Shown here piece by piece: positions 45,499 to 54,313 of a stretch of 64,000 nucleotides of DNA (within the stretch, counting starts at the first letter, position 1; each line of letters begins with the position of its first letter). The position numbers were made by a program, and so were the translations under genes. Source of the stretch: Terrabacter tumescens (lineage in GTDB: Bacteria; Actinomycetota; Actinomycetes; Actinomycetales; Dermatophilaceae); the NCBI RefSeq assembly GCF_014646815.1, contig NZ_BMNZ01000002.1, positions 561,469 through 625,468 of the forward strand, written 5' to 3'. The notes beneath the pieces are model-generated. The model was not told the DNA's origin, searched no databases, and was given only the letters and a program-made list of their open reading frames with translations.

Positions 45499-47190
45499 TC
45501 AGAACGGAGGCGGTGGCACGTCGACCGCAGAACCGTCGGACGTCTTGGGCGTCGTGGGCGTCGTGGACGTCGTGGACGTCGTGGACGTCGTGGACGTCGC
45601 AGGCGTCGTGGGACGCGTGGCTGTCGGAGGCGGGTCGACTCCCTCACGCCAGTCCTTCGGGTGGGTGACGTAGGTGCGCCCCGTGAGGGTCGTCCACTCC
45701 AGACCCCCGTCGCCGACCGGTGTCGAGGTCCAGATGCCGTCGGTCTTGAGGTTGTGGTGCAGCCGGTGCTTGGAGCGGAGGTTGGCGACCGACGTCTCAC
45801 CTCGAGGCCACGGTGTCTCGTGGTCGAGGTCGCAGCGGGTCGCGACCACCTCGCAGCCTGGTCCGCGACACCGGCCGTCGACGCCCTGCACGTGCTCGAC
45901 CATCGCCGCGGTCGGCCGGTAGGCGCGCGTGGGTCGGCTCAGTGCCTCGCCGGTGCGCAGGTCGACCGGCAGGGTGCGCCAGACCGACCCTGGACGCGTC
46001 ATGATCTCGCGGGCGTGAGCGGCGGTGACCCAGCCATGGCCGGGCAGCTCGCACGCGGCGTCGGACGACCCTGTCGCGACCTCGAAGGGGACGATGAGCC
46101 AGACCGAGGCGGCCGGCCGACCCGTCGCCGACGTGCCCGGGACGGGCGGCTCGGAACGAGCGTGGGCGGCGCTCGCGGCCGCAGAGGTAGCGGTATCAGA
46201 CGTTGGGGGCGTACCGCGGCGCCGCTCGGGTGTGGGCGCCACGTTCGCTGGCGCGGAGCTCCCGCCGTCCGGGCCGTCCGGGCCGTCCGGGCTGCCGTCC
46301 GGGCTGCCGTCCGGGCTGCTGGTCGGGCTGCTGGTCGGGCCACCCGTCGGGCCACCCGTCGGGGTGTCGGTCGATGGGTGCGCCTCGATGCCGGCCTGCA
46401 GGACGTCGAGGTGGCTGCGCAGCAGCGCCTCGGTGGCGAGGTCGCAGCGGAGCTGGTCGAGCGTGCGGGGGTCCCCGGCGCCGCGGGCCGCCCTGGCGTC
46501 GGTGTCGAGGCGGTCCATGACCGCCGCGACCGCGTCGGCGTCGGTGACGAGGGTGAGGCAGCCCATGCCGTCGGCGGTGAGACGGCCGAACACGCCGCGC
46601 CTCGACCGGGCGTGCGCCCGCCGCTCGTCGGACCCGCGCTCGTCGACGGAGGCGATGGCTCGACGCAGCCGGGTCACGAACGTGCGCTGCGCCACCGGCT
46701 GCCCGTCCCGGGACGGCGCGAGCACGGCCTCCTCGACGGCGGCCACGTCGGCGTCGGACAGCGCTGCCGTCTCCGAGGCGACCTGGAGGGCCCGGTGCAG
46801 CGACGTGGCGCCGGACCGGAGGGCGTCCAGCACCCGCCGGTGCCGGCGCGGGGCCGTCGCGAGCGACATCCGGCGGGAGACCTCGCCCAGACCGACCCCG
46901 GTCGCGAGTGCGATCTCCTCGGACGCGACCCGGTCGGCGGATGCGTGCAGCGACCCACGGCTCAGCGCCAGGGTCTCGAGCTGCTGGGACTCGATCGTGT
47001 GGAGCCCGCCGTAGGCCGCGAGCAGCCGAGCCTCGAGGCGAGCCTTCTCCCGCTCGAGCGAGGCGATGGTGCCCATCATCCGCTCGCCCATCGCCGTCAG
47101 GCTGCCCTGGACGTCGGCCATGGCCGCGCTGCGCACCTGGTCGTCCTCGACGGCGAGCAGGCCCGAGCGGGTGGATGCGACGTATGGCAC
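45499..47190 (-). CDS. HNH endonuclease of the DUF222/13E12 family
   Basis: 563 residues from GTG 47190, chosen because AGAGGAG is correctly spaced and the alternative GTG 47232 overlaps an SOS box. The DUF222 helical region (SLEREKARLEARLLAAYGG through RLDTDARAARGAGDPRTLDQLRCDLATEALL) is followed by an unusual repeat-rich insert (TGGPTGGPTSSPTSSPDGSP), then the HNH core (CRGPGCEVVATRCDLDHETPW, LRSKHRLHHNLK) with zinc-knuckle Cys. The tail repeats TTSTTSTTSTT, encoded by 9-base units at 45547-45612. Mycobacterial 13E12 proteins are LexA-regulated, matching the box upstream. Function in vivo is unknown. Confidence 0.9.
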   Translation of the reverse strand: MPYVASTRSGLLAVEDDQVRSAAMADVQGSLTAMGERMMGTIASLEREKARLEARLLAAYGGLHTIESQQLETLALSRGSLHASADRVASEEIALATGVGLGEVSRRMSLATAPRRHRRVLDALRSGATSLHRALQVASETAALSDADVAAVEEAVLAPSRDGQPVAQRTFVTRLRRAIASVDERGSDERRAHARSRRGVFGRLTADGMGCLTLVTDADAVAAVMDRLDTDARAARGAGDPRTLDQLRCDLATEALLRSHLDVLQAGIEAHPSTDTPTGGPTGGPTSSPTSSPDGSPDGSPDGPDGPDGGSSAPANVAPTPERRRGTPPTSDTATSAAASAAHARSEPPVPGTSATGRPAASVWLIVPFEVATGSSDAACELPGHGWVTAAHAREIMTRPGSVWRTLPVDLRTGEALSRPTRAYRPTAAMVEHVQGVDGRCRGPGCEVVATRCDLDHETPWPRGETSVANLRSKHRLHHNLKTDGIWTSTPVGDGGLEWTTLTGRTYVTHPKDWREGVDPPPTATRPTTPATSTTSTTSTTSTTPTTPKTSDGSAVDVPPPPF

Positions 47191-47226
47191 GGCACTGCTC
47201 CTCTCGCTTCGGGACTGCCTCAATGA

Positions 47227-47238
47227 GAACACGTGTTC
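47227..47238. promoter_or_regulatory. LexA (SOS) box upstream of the HNH gene
   Basis: GAAC-ACGT-GTTC is a perfect actinobacterial/Bacillus-type SOS box with favourable flanks (ga...ga), centred about 43 bases upstream of the HNH start codon. Confidence 0.75.
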
Positions 47239-47371
47239 GAATCAGGATCAAGGGGTCGAGCGCACCTGTGGACAGCGAATTCGCCTCGCGCACAGCCACA
47301 TCCGCCGCTCGAACACCTGCGGCCGGACCGGCGCTCGCGATCGTGTCCCCGGTCGCGCATAGGGTCTGGAC

Positions 47372-48106
47372 ATGGCGCGGACGAGGCTCACGGTCACCGG
47401 CACGCCGGTCGGCGACGTCGAGCTCTCCGTCGTCTCACCGGTGGGCACCCGGCGTGCGCATCCGCTCCCGCTCCTCGTCGCGCACGACGGCCCGGAGTAC
47501 TCCCGCCGGGCGCACCTGCTCTCGCGGCTGCGCACCGCGACGGCCGAAGGCAGGGTCCCGCCCACCCGGGTCGTCCTGCTCGAGCCCGGCCCTCGCAACG
47601 AGCGGTATGCCGCCAATCCCGACTGGGCCGACACGCTCGCTCGGCACGTGCTCCCGACGGTGCGCACGGCATACGCCCTCGACGGCAGGCCGACCCTCAT
47701 GGGAGCGAGCCTCGGAGCGCTCGCGTCGCTGCAGGCCGAGTGGCGCCACCCGGGGACGTTCGGCGCGCTCTTCCTCCAGTCCGGATCGTTCTTCCGCAAG
47801 CGCGTCGACGACGAGGAGGACTTCGAGTTCTGGCACCGCGTCACGGGCTTCGTCAGCAACGTCAGGCGCGTCCGGCGACCGCGCACCGACGCACGCGTCG
47901 TCCTCACCTGCGGCCTCGACGAGGGCAACCTGACCAACAACCGGCAGATGGCGCAGACGCTCGCCGCGAGCGGTCACGACGTGTCGTTCGCCGAGCTGCC
48001 GGGCCGGCACGACTGGCGCTCCTGGGAGTCGGCCTTCGACCCGTTCCTGTTGACACTGCTGCAAGGATCGGGGTCACCCGGATCGTCGAGCAGGAGAGGC
48101 ACATGA
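47372..48106 (+). CDS. Esterase family alpha/beta hydrolase (esterase D/Fes-like)
   Basis: 244 residues. The alpha/beta-hydrolase features are LLVAHDGPEYSRR (oxyanion strand), nucleophile elbow LMGASLGALASL with Ser113 and a C-terminal LPGRHDWRSWESAF with the catalytic His. It resembles enterochelin-esterase/EstD-type proteins with an N-terminal Ig-like strand missing. The last codons overlap the ATG of the ATP-grasp gene (ATGA), so the hydrolase and ligase are translationally coupled and probably act on one metabolite. Confidence 0.85.
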   Translation: MARTRLTVTGTPVGDVELSVVSPVGTRRAHPLPLLVAHDGPEYSRRAHLLSRLRTATAEGRVPPTRVVLLEPGPRNERYAANPDWADTLARHVLPTVRTAYALDGRPTLMGASLGALASLQAEWRHPGTFGALFLQSGSFFRKRVDDEEDFEFWHRVTGFVSNVRRVRRPRTDARVVLTCGLDEGNLTNNRQMAQTLAASGHDVSFAELPGRHDWRSWESAFDPFLLTLLQGSGSPGSSSRRGT

Positions 48107-49356
48107 CGCAGACGCGCAACCACCTGATCGGGCTGCTGCTGGGGGCCGAGGAGGACTGGCCCACCGCCTTCGAGGCGCTGCTCGCGCTCGTCGGGCCGAT
48201 CACGACCGACGACGGCGTCACCCACGAGCTGACGAGCGAGCGGCTCACCATCGAGCCGTTCGACCTGCGCCAGCCGGTGCGTACCGAGCTCGTCATCGAC
48301 CGCCTCGCCCACTGGTACTACCACCCGCGCGAGTGGCTCAAGAAGGCCGCGCTGATGAACGACACCTACCTGCTCAACAGCCCCTTCACCTTCCAGTCCA
48401 TGGAGAAGCACAGCGCCTACGTCGCGCTGATGCGCCTGGGGCTCAAGGTCCCCGAGACGTGGCTCGTGCCCTACAAGAACCCCGTCGACAACGTGCGCTG
48501 GGCCTACACGAGCGCCAAGTACAACCAGCCCTTCGACCTCAAGGCCATCGCCAACGAGCTCGGCTACCCGATGTACATGAAGCCCTTCGACGGCGGCGGC
48601 TGGCGTGGCGTCTCGCGGATCGACGACGAGAAGGACCTCGTCAAGGCCTACGACGAGTCCGGCGAGATGCTCATGCACCTGCAGTCGACCGTCGAGTACG
48701 ACCACTTCGCGCGTGCCCTGTCGATCGGTCCCGAGACGATGGTCATGGACTTCCGTCCCGAGCAGCCGATGCACAACCGGTATGCCGTGAGCTACGACTT
48801 CCTGCAGCCCTCCGCGGGCAAGCAGACCGCCGCGATCAGCCGCATCGTCAACGCGATGTTCGGCTGGGAGTTCAACTCGTGCGAGATGCTCGTCAAGGGT
48901 GACGACGTCTATCCCATCGACTACGCCAACGCCTGTCCTGACGTCGCCGTCACCTCGCTGCACTACTACTTCCCGTGGGCCATCAAGGCGCTCGTGCGCT
49001 GGTCGGCCTTCTGCCTCGTCACGGGCCGCAAGGGGCCGATGGACCTCGAGATGCGCCGCTACTTCGACGTGGCAGACCGCGACGACCTGGACGACGAGCA
49101 GAAGCTCGACGCCTATCTCGCCATCGCCGACGAGTACTTCGACACGGCCGCCTACTGGGCGTGGTGCGACCGCCACCTCTCGCACCTCGACGCGGCCGTC
49201 CTCGAGTGGGTGCAGTCCGACGCCTTCGACAGCCTGCTGCGCTCGACCGTCGTCACGACCTACCCCGCGCACGAGCGCGACACGTTCATGGCGCACTTCG
49301 GCGGCCTCATCGGCCTGTGGGTCAAGGACGAGAAGGCCCGGCTGGCCGCTACCTGA
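48103..49356 (+). CDS. ATP-grasp family ligase-like protein
   Basis: 417 residues from the ATGA overlap at 48103. The central region has an ATP-grasp appearance: KKAALMNDTYLLNSPFTFQSMEKHSAY, GLKVPETWLVPYKN, YPMYMKPFDGGGWRGVSRI (ATP-binding Lys-Pro-x-x-Gly-Gly-Gly), and later CEMLVKGDDVYPIDYANACPD with metal-binding acids. It should join a carboxylate to an amine or thiol with ATP, but no substrate is known. The N-terminal about 100 residues lack a match to D-Ala ligase or RimK. The pairing with an esterase is conserved-looking but undescribed to me. Confidence 0.82.
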   Translation: MTQTRNHLIGLLLGAEEDWPTAFEALLALVGPITTDDGVTHELTSERLTIEPFDLRQPVRTELVIDRLAHWYYHPREWLKKAALMNDTYLLNSPFTFQSMEKHSAYVALMRLGLKVPETWLVPYKNPVDNVRWAYTSAKYNQPFDLKAIANELGYPMYMKPFDGGGWRGVSRIDDEKDLVKAYDESGEMLMHLQSTVEYDHFARALSIGPETMVMDFRPEQPMHNRYAVSYDFLQPSAGKQTAAISRIVNAMFGWEFNSCEMLVKGDDVYPIDYANACPDVAVTSLHYYFPWAIKALVRWSAFCLVTGRKGPMDLEMRRYFDVADRDDLDDEQKLDAYLAIADEYFDTAAYWAWCDRHLSHLDAAVLEWVQSDAFDSLLRSTVVTTYPAHERDTFMAHFGGLIGLWVKDEKARLAAT

Positions 49357-49615
49357 GCCCGCGGGCGGCGCGGATCCCCCGCTGCAGGCGCAGGTCGTCA
49401 CGCAGTGCCGGTGGCATGGGCAGCCTGCGTCTGACCAGTTCGGCGGCGTAGATCTCCAAGGCCTCGAGCAGGACGCCACGAGCCGTCAGCAGCAGGGCCG
49501 GGTCGACCTTCCCGGACCTCAGCAGCTCCACGTCGGAGCGCGCGGCACGAACGGCCGTCCTCAGGTCGTCCAGGTGCGAACCGGATGAGGGCGGTATCGA
49601 CGACGAGCCTGGCAT
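49349..49615 (-). CDS. Small hypothetical protein
   Basis: 88 residues from ATG 49615, ending 8 bases inside the end of the convergent ATP-grasp gene. It is helical and basic at the end (HLDDLRTAVRAARSDVELL, RGVLLEALEIYAAELVRRRLP, LRDDLRLQRGIRAARGLR). No family recognised. Coding potential is supported by clean amphipathic pattern rather than homology; a longer start further upstream is possible. Confidence 0.5.
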   Translation of the reverse strand: MPGSSSIPPSSGSHLDDLRTAVRAARSDVELLRSGKVDPALLLTARGVLLEALEIYAAELVRRRLPMPPALRDDLRLQRGIRAARGLR

Positions 49616-49730
49616 CGCGGACTCCGATCTGCCGGCGCACCTTGCGTCAACCCTCCTTCGAACCCTACGCCTGACTCGGCGCCGGTCAGCGGTTCGCCTC
49701 ATGCCGACCGCCTCGTCCCGATCGGCAGGC

Positions 49731-50378
49731 CTAGCCGCCCGAGGCGCCAGACCCGCCGATGCCGGCCACGAGGTTGATCGTCGACGCGATGACGATCGTG
49801 CCGTAGAGGTAGGCGAGCAGCGTGTGGCCGAGCACGACGCGGCGGATGTCGGACGTGCGCAGCGCCGTGTCCGACACCTGGTAGGCCATGCCGAGGTTGA
49901 AGGAGAAGTAGGCGAAGTCCGAGAACGTCGGGTCCTCGTCCTGGTTGAAGTCGATCGGCGGCTCCGGGCTCGCGTAGTAGACCCGGGCGTAGCGCAGCAC
50001 GTAGACGGTGTGGACGCAGAGCCAGCCGACCGCCACCGCGCCGACCCCGACGAGGGCGTCGATGACCTGCGCAAGACCCTTGGACTGGCCGCCGACGAGC
50101 AGCACGCCCACGCCGGCCAGGCTCGCGAGGCCGACGAGGATGACGACGACGTCGTACCAGGCGGCGTCCCCGTCGCGGCCCTCGACGCGGGCCCGGGTCG
50201 ACGGCGCGTCGTGCCCGAGGATGTGCACGAGCAGCGGCACGGCGAAGGTGAGGCCGCCGGCGACGAAGCCGGTGAGCAGGTGGGTCAGCAGCTCGCCCGC
50301 GGGGCCGAGCGGCACGAAGAGGCCGACGACGACCCCGACGAGCAGTGCGACGCCGAGGCGGCGGCGGATGGTGGCCAC
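49731..50378 (-). CDS. DUF1345 membrane protein
   Basis: 215 residues if GTG 50378 is the start; ATG 50471 would add a disordered 31-residue N-terminus. Four to five hydrophobic segments include the DUF1345 motif YFSFNLGMAYQVSDTALRTSDIRRVVLGHTLLAYLYGTIVIA, cited as FNLGMAYQVSDTALRTSDIR and HTLLAYLYGTIVIA. The family is widespread and of unknown function. It diverges from the lipid-kinase operon. Confidence 0.85.
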   Translation of the reverse strand: MATIRRRLGVALLVGVVVGLFVPLGPAGELLTHLLTGFVAGGLTFAVPLLVHILGHDAPSTRARVEGRDGDAAWYDVVVILVGLASLAGVGVLLVGGQSKGLAQVIDALVGVGAVAVGWLCVHTVYVLRYARVYYASPEPPIDFNQDEDPTFSDFAYFSFNLGMAYQVSDTALRTSDIRRVVLGHTLLAYLYGTIVIASTINLVAGIGGSGASGG

Positions 50379-50530
50379 GTCCCGGAGGCTACCGCCGCGG
50401 GGGTCCCAGCGGCTGGACGCCGGCTGGGGATGCGCTGGTGGTCGGCTGGGTGCGCCGGACGGGTATGTCACCGGTCGGCCGAGCTCTGACGGCCGCCTCC
50501 CCTCCTGCCCAGAGCCCTAGGATCCCCACC

Positions 50531-51529
50531 ATGCCTGACACCCCCAGCGCTCGTCGCAGCCTCACCGTCGTCTACAACCCGGTCAAGGTCGACGATCTCG
50601 CCGCGACCAAGGAGCTCGTCGCCAAGGCCGCGGCGCAGCACGGCTGGGAGGACCCGTCCTGGATCGAGACGACCGAGGACGAGACCGGCGAGAAGCAGGG
50701 CCGCGAGGCCGTGCGTGCCGGCGCCGACGTCGTCGCCTCGCTCGGCGGTGACGGCACGGTCCGTGCCGTGGCCTCGGCGCTCGTGGGCACCGACGTCGCG
50801 CTGGGCCTGCTGCCCGGCGGCACCGGCAACCTGCTCGCCCGCAACCTCGGCCTGCCCGTCGACTCCCTGGAGAACGCCGTCGAGGCCGTGCTCGCAGGCC
50901 AGGACCGCCGCATCGACGTCGGCCTGATGCGCGTGTCCGACAAGCCGATCCGTCCGCGCGAGAGCCATGGCACCCACGACGGCGGTTCGCAGGTCGACGA
51001 CGACGAGGAGGTCTTCCTCGTCATGGCCGGCCTCGGCCTCGACGGCCAGGTGATGGCCGGCACCAACGAGAAGGTCAAGGCCGTCGTCGGTTGGGTCGCC
51101 TACGTCTTCAGCTTCTTCCGCCACCTCTTCAGCCGCGGCTTCCGGGTCGAGGTGAGCTCCAGCGGCGGCGAGGGCATCGTCGAGAAGGCGGGCAACACGG
51201 TCAACCGGCACGCCCGCACCGTCGTCATCGGCAACTGCGGCACCCTCCAGGGCGGCATCGAGCTGATGCCCGACGCCAAGATCGACGACGGCATCCTCGA
51301 CACCGTCGTCGTCGCCCCCAAGGGCGCCATCGGCTGGCTCTCCGTCGTCTCCGACGTCGTCACCCGGCACCGCGCAGGCCACCGTCGGCTCGATCGCCTC
51401 CGCGCCCGCGAGTTCACCGTGACGGCCGGCCGCCCGGTCGAGGCCGAGATCGACGGCGACCCCATCGGTCAGCACGTCGCGCTCGGCATCCGGGTGCTGC
51501 CCGACTCGCTGGTGATCCGCGTTGACTGA
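50531..51529 (+). CDS. Diacylglycerol kinase-type lipid kinase (DAGK catalytic domain)
   Basis: 332 residues. The nucleotide site LGGDGTVRAV (GGDGT at 72-76) and LLPGGTGNLLARNLGLP identify the DAGK/sphingosine-kinase family. It should phosphorylate diacylglycerol or a polyprenol-like lipid with ATP at the membrane. The next two genes encode PAP2 phosphatases that would reverse or follow this step; the first of them starts 8 bases before this stop, so the three form one operon. Confidence 0.92.
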   Translation: MPDTPSARRSLTVVYNPVKVDDLAATKELVAKAAAQHGWEDPSWIETTEDETGEKQGREAVRAGADVVASLGGDGTVRAVASALVGTDVALGLLPGGTGNLLARNLGLPVDSLENAVEAVLAGQDRRIDVGLMRVSDKPIRPRESHGTHDGGSQVDDDEEVFLVMAGLGLDGQVMAGTNEKVKAVVGWVAYVFSFFRHLFSRGFRVEVSSSGGEGIVEKAGNTVNRHARTVVIGNCGTLQGGIELMPDAKIDDGILDTVVVAPKGAIGWLSVVSDVVTRHRAGHRRLDRLRAREFTVTAGRPVEAEIDGDPIGQHVALGIRVLPDSLVIRVD

Positions 51530-52262
51530 CCGACGACGAGGCGAGATCCGGCCCGCGGGCCGGGGCCGTCGCCTGCTCAAGGCCGTCGGGTACGGGCTCC
51601 TCTTCGCCGTCCCCGTCACCGTCCTCGCCTTCGTCGTGCGCGAGAAGTTCCTGCCCGTCATCGAGCTCGACGAGCGGCTCATCATCGCCGCCACCGACAT
51701 CACCCGCGACAACCCGTGGCTGAAGTCGACGCTTCTCGTGTGGCAGGAGATCACGCAGCCGAAGTGGGTCTACATCGTCGCCTCGGCGGTCTGCCTCGTG
51801 CTGTGGCGCCGCCACCGCGAGCTCGCGACGCGCTGCCTCTGGGCGTTCATCACCCTGATGGTGTCGTGGAACCTCCAGCTCGTCCTCAAGGAGATCGTGC
51901 GCCGTGCGCGCCCGGTCGTCAGTGACCCGGTCTCGCACGCGCCGGGCTACAGCTTCCCGTCGGGGCACGTCGCCTGCGCGGCCGCGATCGCGACGATCAT
52001 GGCGCTGCTGCTATGGCCGGTGCTCACCCCGGTGGCCCGCCGGTGGCTGGTCGGCGGCCTCACGGCATACGTCCTCCTCACCGCGCTCGACCGGGTCTTC
52101 CTCGGCGTGCACTACCCCTCAGACGTCCTCGCCGGGATCATCTTCGGCGCCGGACTCGGCACGGCGTCCTACGTCGGCTACCTCGGGTGGAACCCCGGTC
52201 CGGACGACTCCCCTCCGCCGGAGGGTGAGACCGGGCCCGAGTCATCGAAAGGCAGCACGTGA
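51522..52262 (+). CDS. PAP2-family phosphatase (first of two in lipid-kinase operon)
   Basis: 246 residues from TTG 51522, which overlaps the kinase stop by 8 bases. PAP2 motifs are intact: KEIVRRARPVVSD, YSFPSGHVACAAAIAT and DRVFLGVHYPSDVLAG; five to six membrane helices. It likely dephosphorylates phosphatidate, prenyl diphosphate or similar lipids outside the membrane. Its stop overlaps the GTG of the next PAP2 gene. Confidence 0.9.
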   Translation: MTDRRRGEIRPAGRGRRLLKAVGYGLLFAVPVTVLAFVVREKFLPVIELDERLIIAATDITRDNPWLKSTLLVWQEITQPKWVYIVASAVCLVLWRRHRELATRCLWAFITLMVSWNLQLVLKEIVRRARPVVSDPVSHAPGYSFPSGHVACAAAIATIMALLLWPVLTPVARRWLVGGLTAYVLLTALDRVFLGVHYPSDVLAGIIFGAGLGTASYVGYLGWNPGPDDSPPPEGETGPESSKGST

Positions 52263-52990
52263 ACCACACCTTCGTCCACCGCTACGAGATCGACCCCTCA
52301 CGACCAACGGTCGGGTCGGCGCTGCGCGACTTCGCACTGCGTGTCCTCGCACCCGCAGTGATCCTGTTCGGCGCGATCGTCGGTCTCGGCTTCCTCATCA
52401 TGGGCCCGCTCGGCGGCCTCCCCGCGGAGGAGGACATCAGCAAGTCCGTCGCCGCCGGCCGCACGTCGCTCATGAACTCGGTGACCGCCGTGTGGTCGCA
52501 CATCGGCAACACCGAGATCATCATCGGGGTCTGCGTCATCGCCGTGGCCCTCATCTGGTGGCGTACCAAGCAGTGGTGGTATGCCGTCATCCCCGCCATC
52601 GCGATCGCCATGCAGGCCAGCGTCTTCGTGGCCGCCACGACCATCGCCGACCGCAAGCGACCGACGGTGGAGCACCTCGACCCCGCGCCGCCGACGTCGA
52701 GCTACCCCAGCGGTCACATGGGTGCCGCGACGGCGCTCTACCTGACCTTCGCGCTCATGGCGCAGCGGATCGAGACGGTGTGGCTGCGCCGGCTCGTCAC
52801 CGTGGTCTGTGCCGTCATCCCGCTGCTCGTCGGCTACGCCCGCCTCTACCGTGGCATGCACCACCTCGTCGACATCCTCGTCGGGCTCGTCAACGGCGTC
52901 GTGTGCGCGCTGCTCGCCTGGAACTACCTGCGGCGCAAGACCGCGAGCGGCCGCGTCACGGGTGCGGCTCGCGAGGCCATGTCGCGCTGA
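52259..52990 (+). CDS. PAP2-family phosphatase (second in operon)
   Basis: 243 residues from GTG 52259 overlapping the previous stop (AAAGG upstream). Motifs: TTIADRKRPTVEHLD, SSYPSGHMGAATALY and YARLYRGMHHLVDILVG, with His and Asp in place. The N-terminal half is more hydrophobic than in its neighbour and the two are only distantly alike, so they are probably not a recent duplication. A 13-bp hairpin terminator follows the operon. Confidence 0.9.
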   Translation: MNHTFVHRYEIDPSRPTVGSALRDFALRVLAPAVILFGAIVGLGFLIMGPLGGLPAEEDISKSVAAGRTSLMNSVTAVWSHIGNTEIIIGVCVIAVALIWWRTKQWWYAVIPAIAIAMQASVFVAATTIADRKRPTVEHLDPAPPTSSYPSGHMGAATALYLTFALMAQRIETVWLRRLVTVVCAVIPLLVGYARLYRGMHHLVDILVGLVNGVVCALLAWNYLRRKTASGRVTGAAREAMSR

Positions 52991-53034
52991 CCGATCAATC
53001 CTGGGCCGGATCAGCCGCTGGCCCGGACACGCCG

Positions 53035-53065
53035 ACGGCCGGGAACCCTTGGGGTTCCCGGCCGT
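53035..53065. terminator. 13-bp hairpin terminator
   Basis: ACGGCCGGGAACC (53035-53047) pairs perfectly with 53053-53065 around a 5-base loop, after the PAP2 operon and before the convergent DUF1206 gene. Confidence 0.8.
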
Positions 53066-53105
53066 TCGTGTGAGTCGCGAGGTGCCGAGGGTGTCGATTC
53101 AGGTG

Positions 53106-53891
53106 TCAGACGTCGGCGTGACGCGCCCGACCGAAGGAGTAGACGCCGTAGGCGATGAGGCCGAGCGCGACGAGCGCGAGCAGCCCCGGGCCGCCGGGGG
53201 CGCCGAGCAGGTTGCGCAGCGCACCGTCGAGACCGCGGGCCTCGCTCGGCTTGTGGCGCACGGCGGCCAGGACGAAGAGGCCGCCGACGATGGCCAGGGC
53301 GATGCCCTTGGCGATGTAGCCGATCCGGCCGGCCTTGACGATCCACTCGCCGGGGTGGGTCTCGAGGTCCTCGAGGAACTTCTTCTTCCAGCCCTTGACG
53401 ACGTGGTAGACGCCGACGCCGATGACGACGAGACCGACGAGGGCGACGAGCCACTGGCCGGCCGGCTGCTTCATGAGGCTGGCCGTGAAGTCGGCGGTCT
53501 GGCTCTTGCTCGACGAGCCCCTGCCGCTCGCGAACTTGAACGCCGTCCACGACAGGACGAGGTAGACGACCGCCTTGGCGGCGGCCTTGAGCCGGTCGCT
53601 CGTCTCCCAGCCGCCGGAGATCGCCTCGGTCACCTGCCAGACCGCGAGGCCGAGCCAGGCGATGACGGCGACCCACAGCATGACGAGCCCGAAGCCGTTG
53701 TCGGCCATCGAGCCGAGGGCGCCGGACTGGTCGGCGCTCTTGCCCTTCGAGCCGAAGGCGAGCTGGAGCGCGATGACGCCGATGACGATGTGGAGCACGC
53801 CGTTGACGGCGTAGCCGACGCGCGCGGCGGTCTCGAGGGCGGGATGGTCACCTGCGCGCCGTGAGGCGGCGGTGACGTCGGTGGAGTCCAT
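53106..53891 (-). CDS. DUF1206 membrane protein
   Basis: 261 residues from ATG 53891. Three DUF1206 repeats are visible, each with a GY/GW-V-G pattern: ARVGYAVNGVLHIVIGVIAL, KAVVYLVLSWTAFKFAS and GRIGYIAKGIALAIVGGLFV, giving about six membrane helices. The family is common in actinobacteria and of unknown function. It stands alone. Confidence 0.9.
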   Translation of the reverse strand: MDSTDVTAASRRAGDHPALETAARVGYAVNGVLHIVIGVIALQLAFGSKGKSADQSGALGSMADNGFGLVMLWVAVIAWLGLAVWQVTEAISGGWETSDRLKAAAKAVVYLVLSWTAFKFASGRGSSSKSQTADFTASLMKQPAGQWLVALVGLVVIGVGVYHVVKGWKKKFLEDLETHPGEWIVKAGRIGYIAKGIALAIVGGLFVLAAVRHKPSEARGLDGALRNLLGAPGGPGLLALVALGLIAYGVYSFGRARHADV

Positions 53892-53979
53892 GCGGCTGGT
53901 CCTGTCGGTCGAGGGGTCCCCGATGTGGGCACTGGGGAACATACCCGCACGGGGCCCTGAATCGGCGCGTCAGGCGCCG

Positions 53980-54180
53980 TCACGTCGCGGGGGCCTCACA
54001 CGAGCCGCAGGCGCGCCGACGGCGGCGGTCGACGGGGGTGCGCGGGCCGTGGGTCGGTGTGGCGGTCACCCGCGCCGTGGCCGGTGGGTCGACGTGCCGT
54101 CGACGCCCGAGCTCCGCCCGGCGCTCGAGGTCGGCCTCGCGCTCGGCCACGAGGGCGCTGACGATGTGGGGAGAGAGCAT
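53980..54180 (-). CDS. Small basic hypothetical protein
   Basis: 66 residues from ATG 54180, with AAGGAT nine bases upstream. It begins MLSPHIVSALVAEREADLERRAELGRRR, an N-terminus I associate with small actinobacterial ORFs of unknown role, and ends with a short Cys pair (RACGSCEAPAT). No function can be given. Confidence 0.55.
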   Translation of the reverse strand: MLSPHIVSALVAEREADLERRAELGRRRHVDPPATARVTATPTHGPRTPVDRRRRRACGSCEAPAT

Positions 54181-54313
54181 GGTGGGATCCTTCGAGGTCG
54201 TGGTGCTGCTGACCTCTCCAGCGTCGTTCTGAGGCGGGCCCTCCCACATCGGGAGGATGACGTATGCCGTGTCGCCGGCTACCTCAGATCGGCGCGCTCC
54301 ATGACCCGACGTC

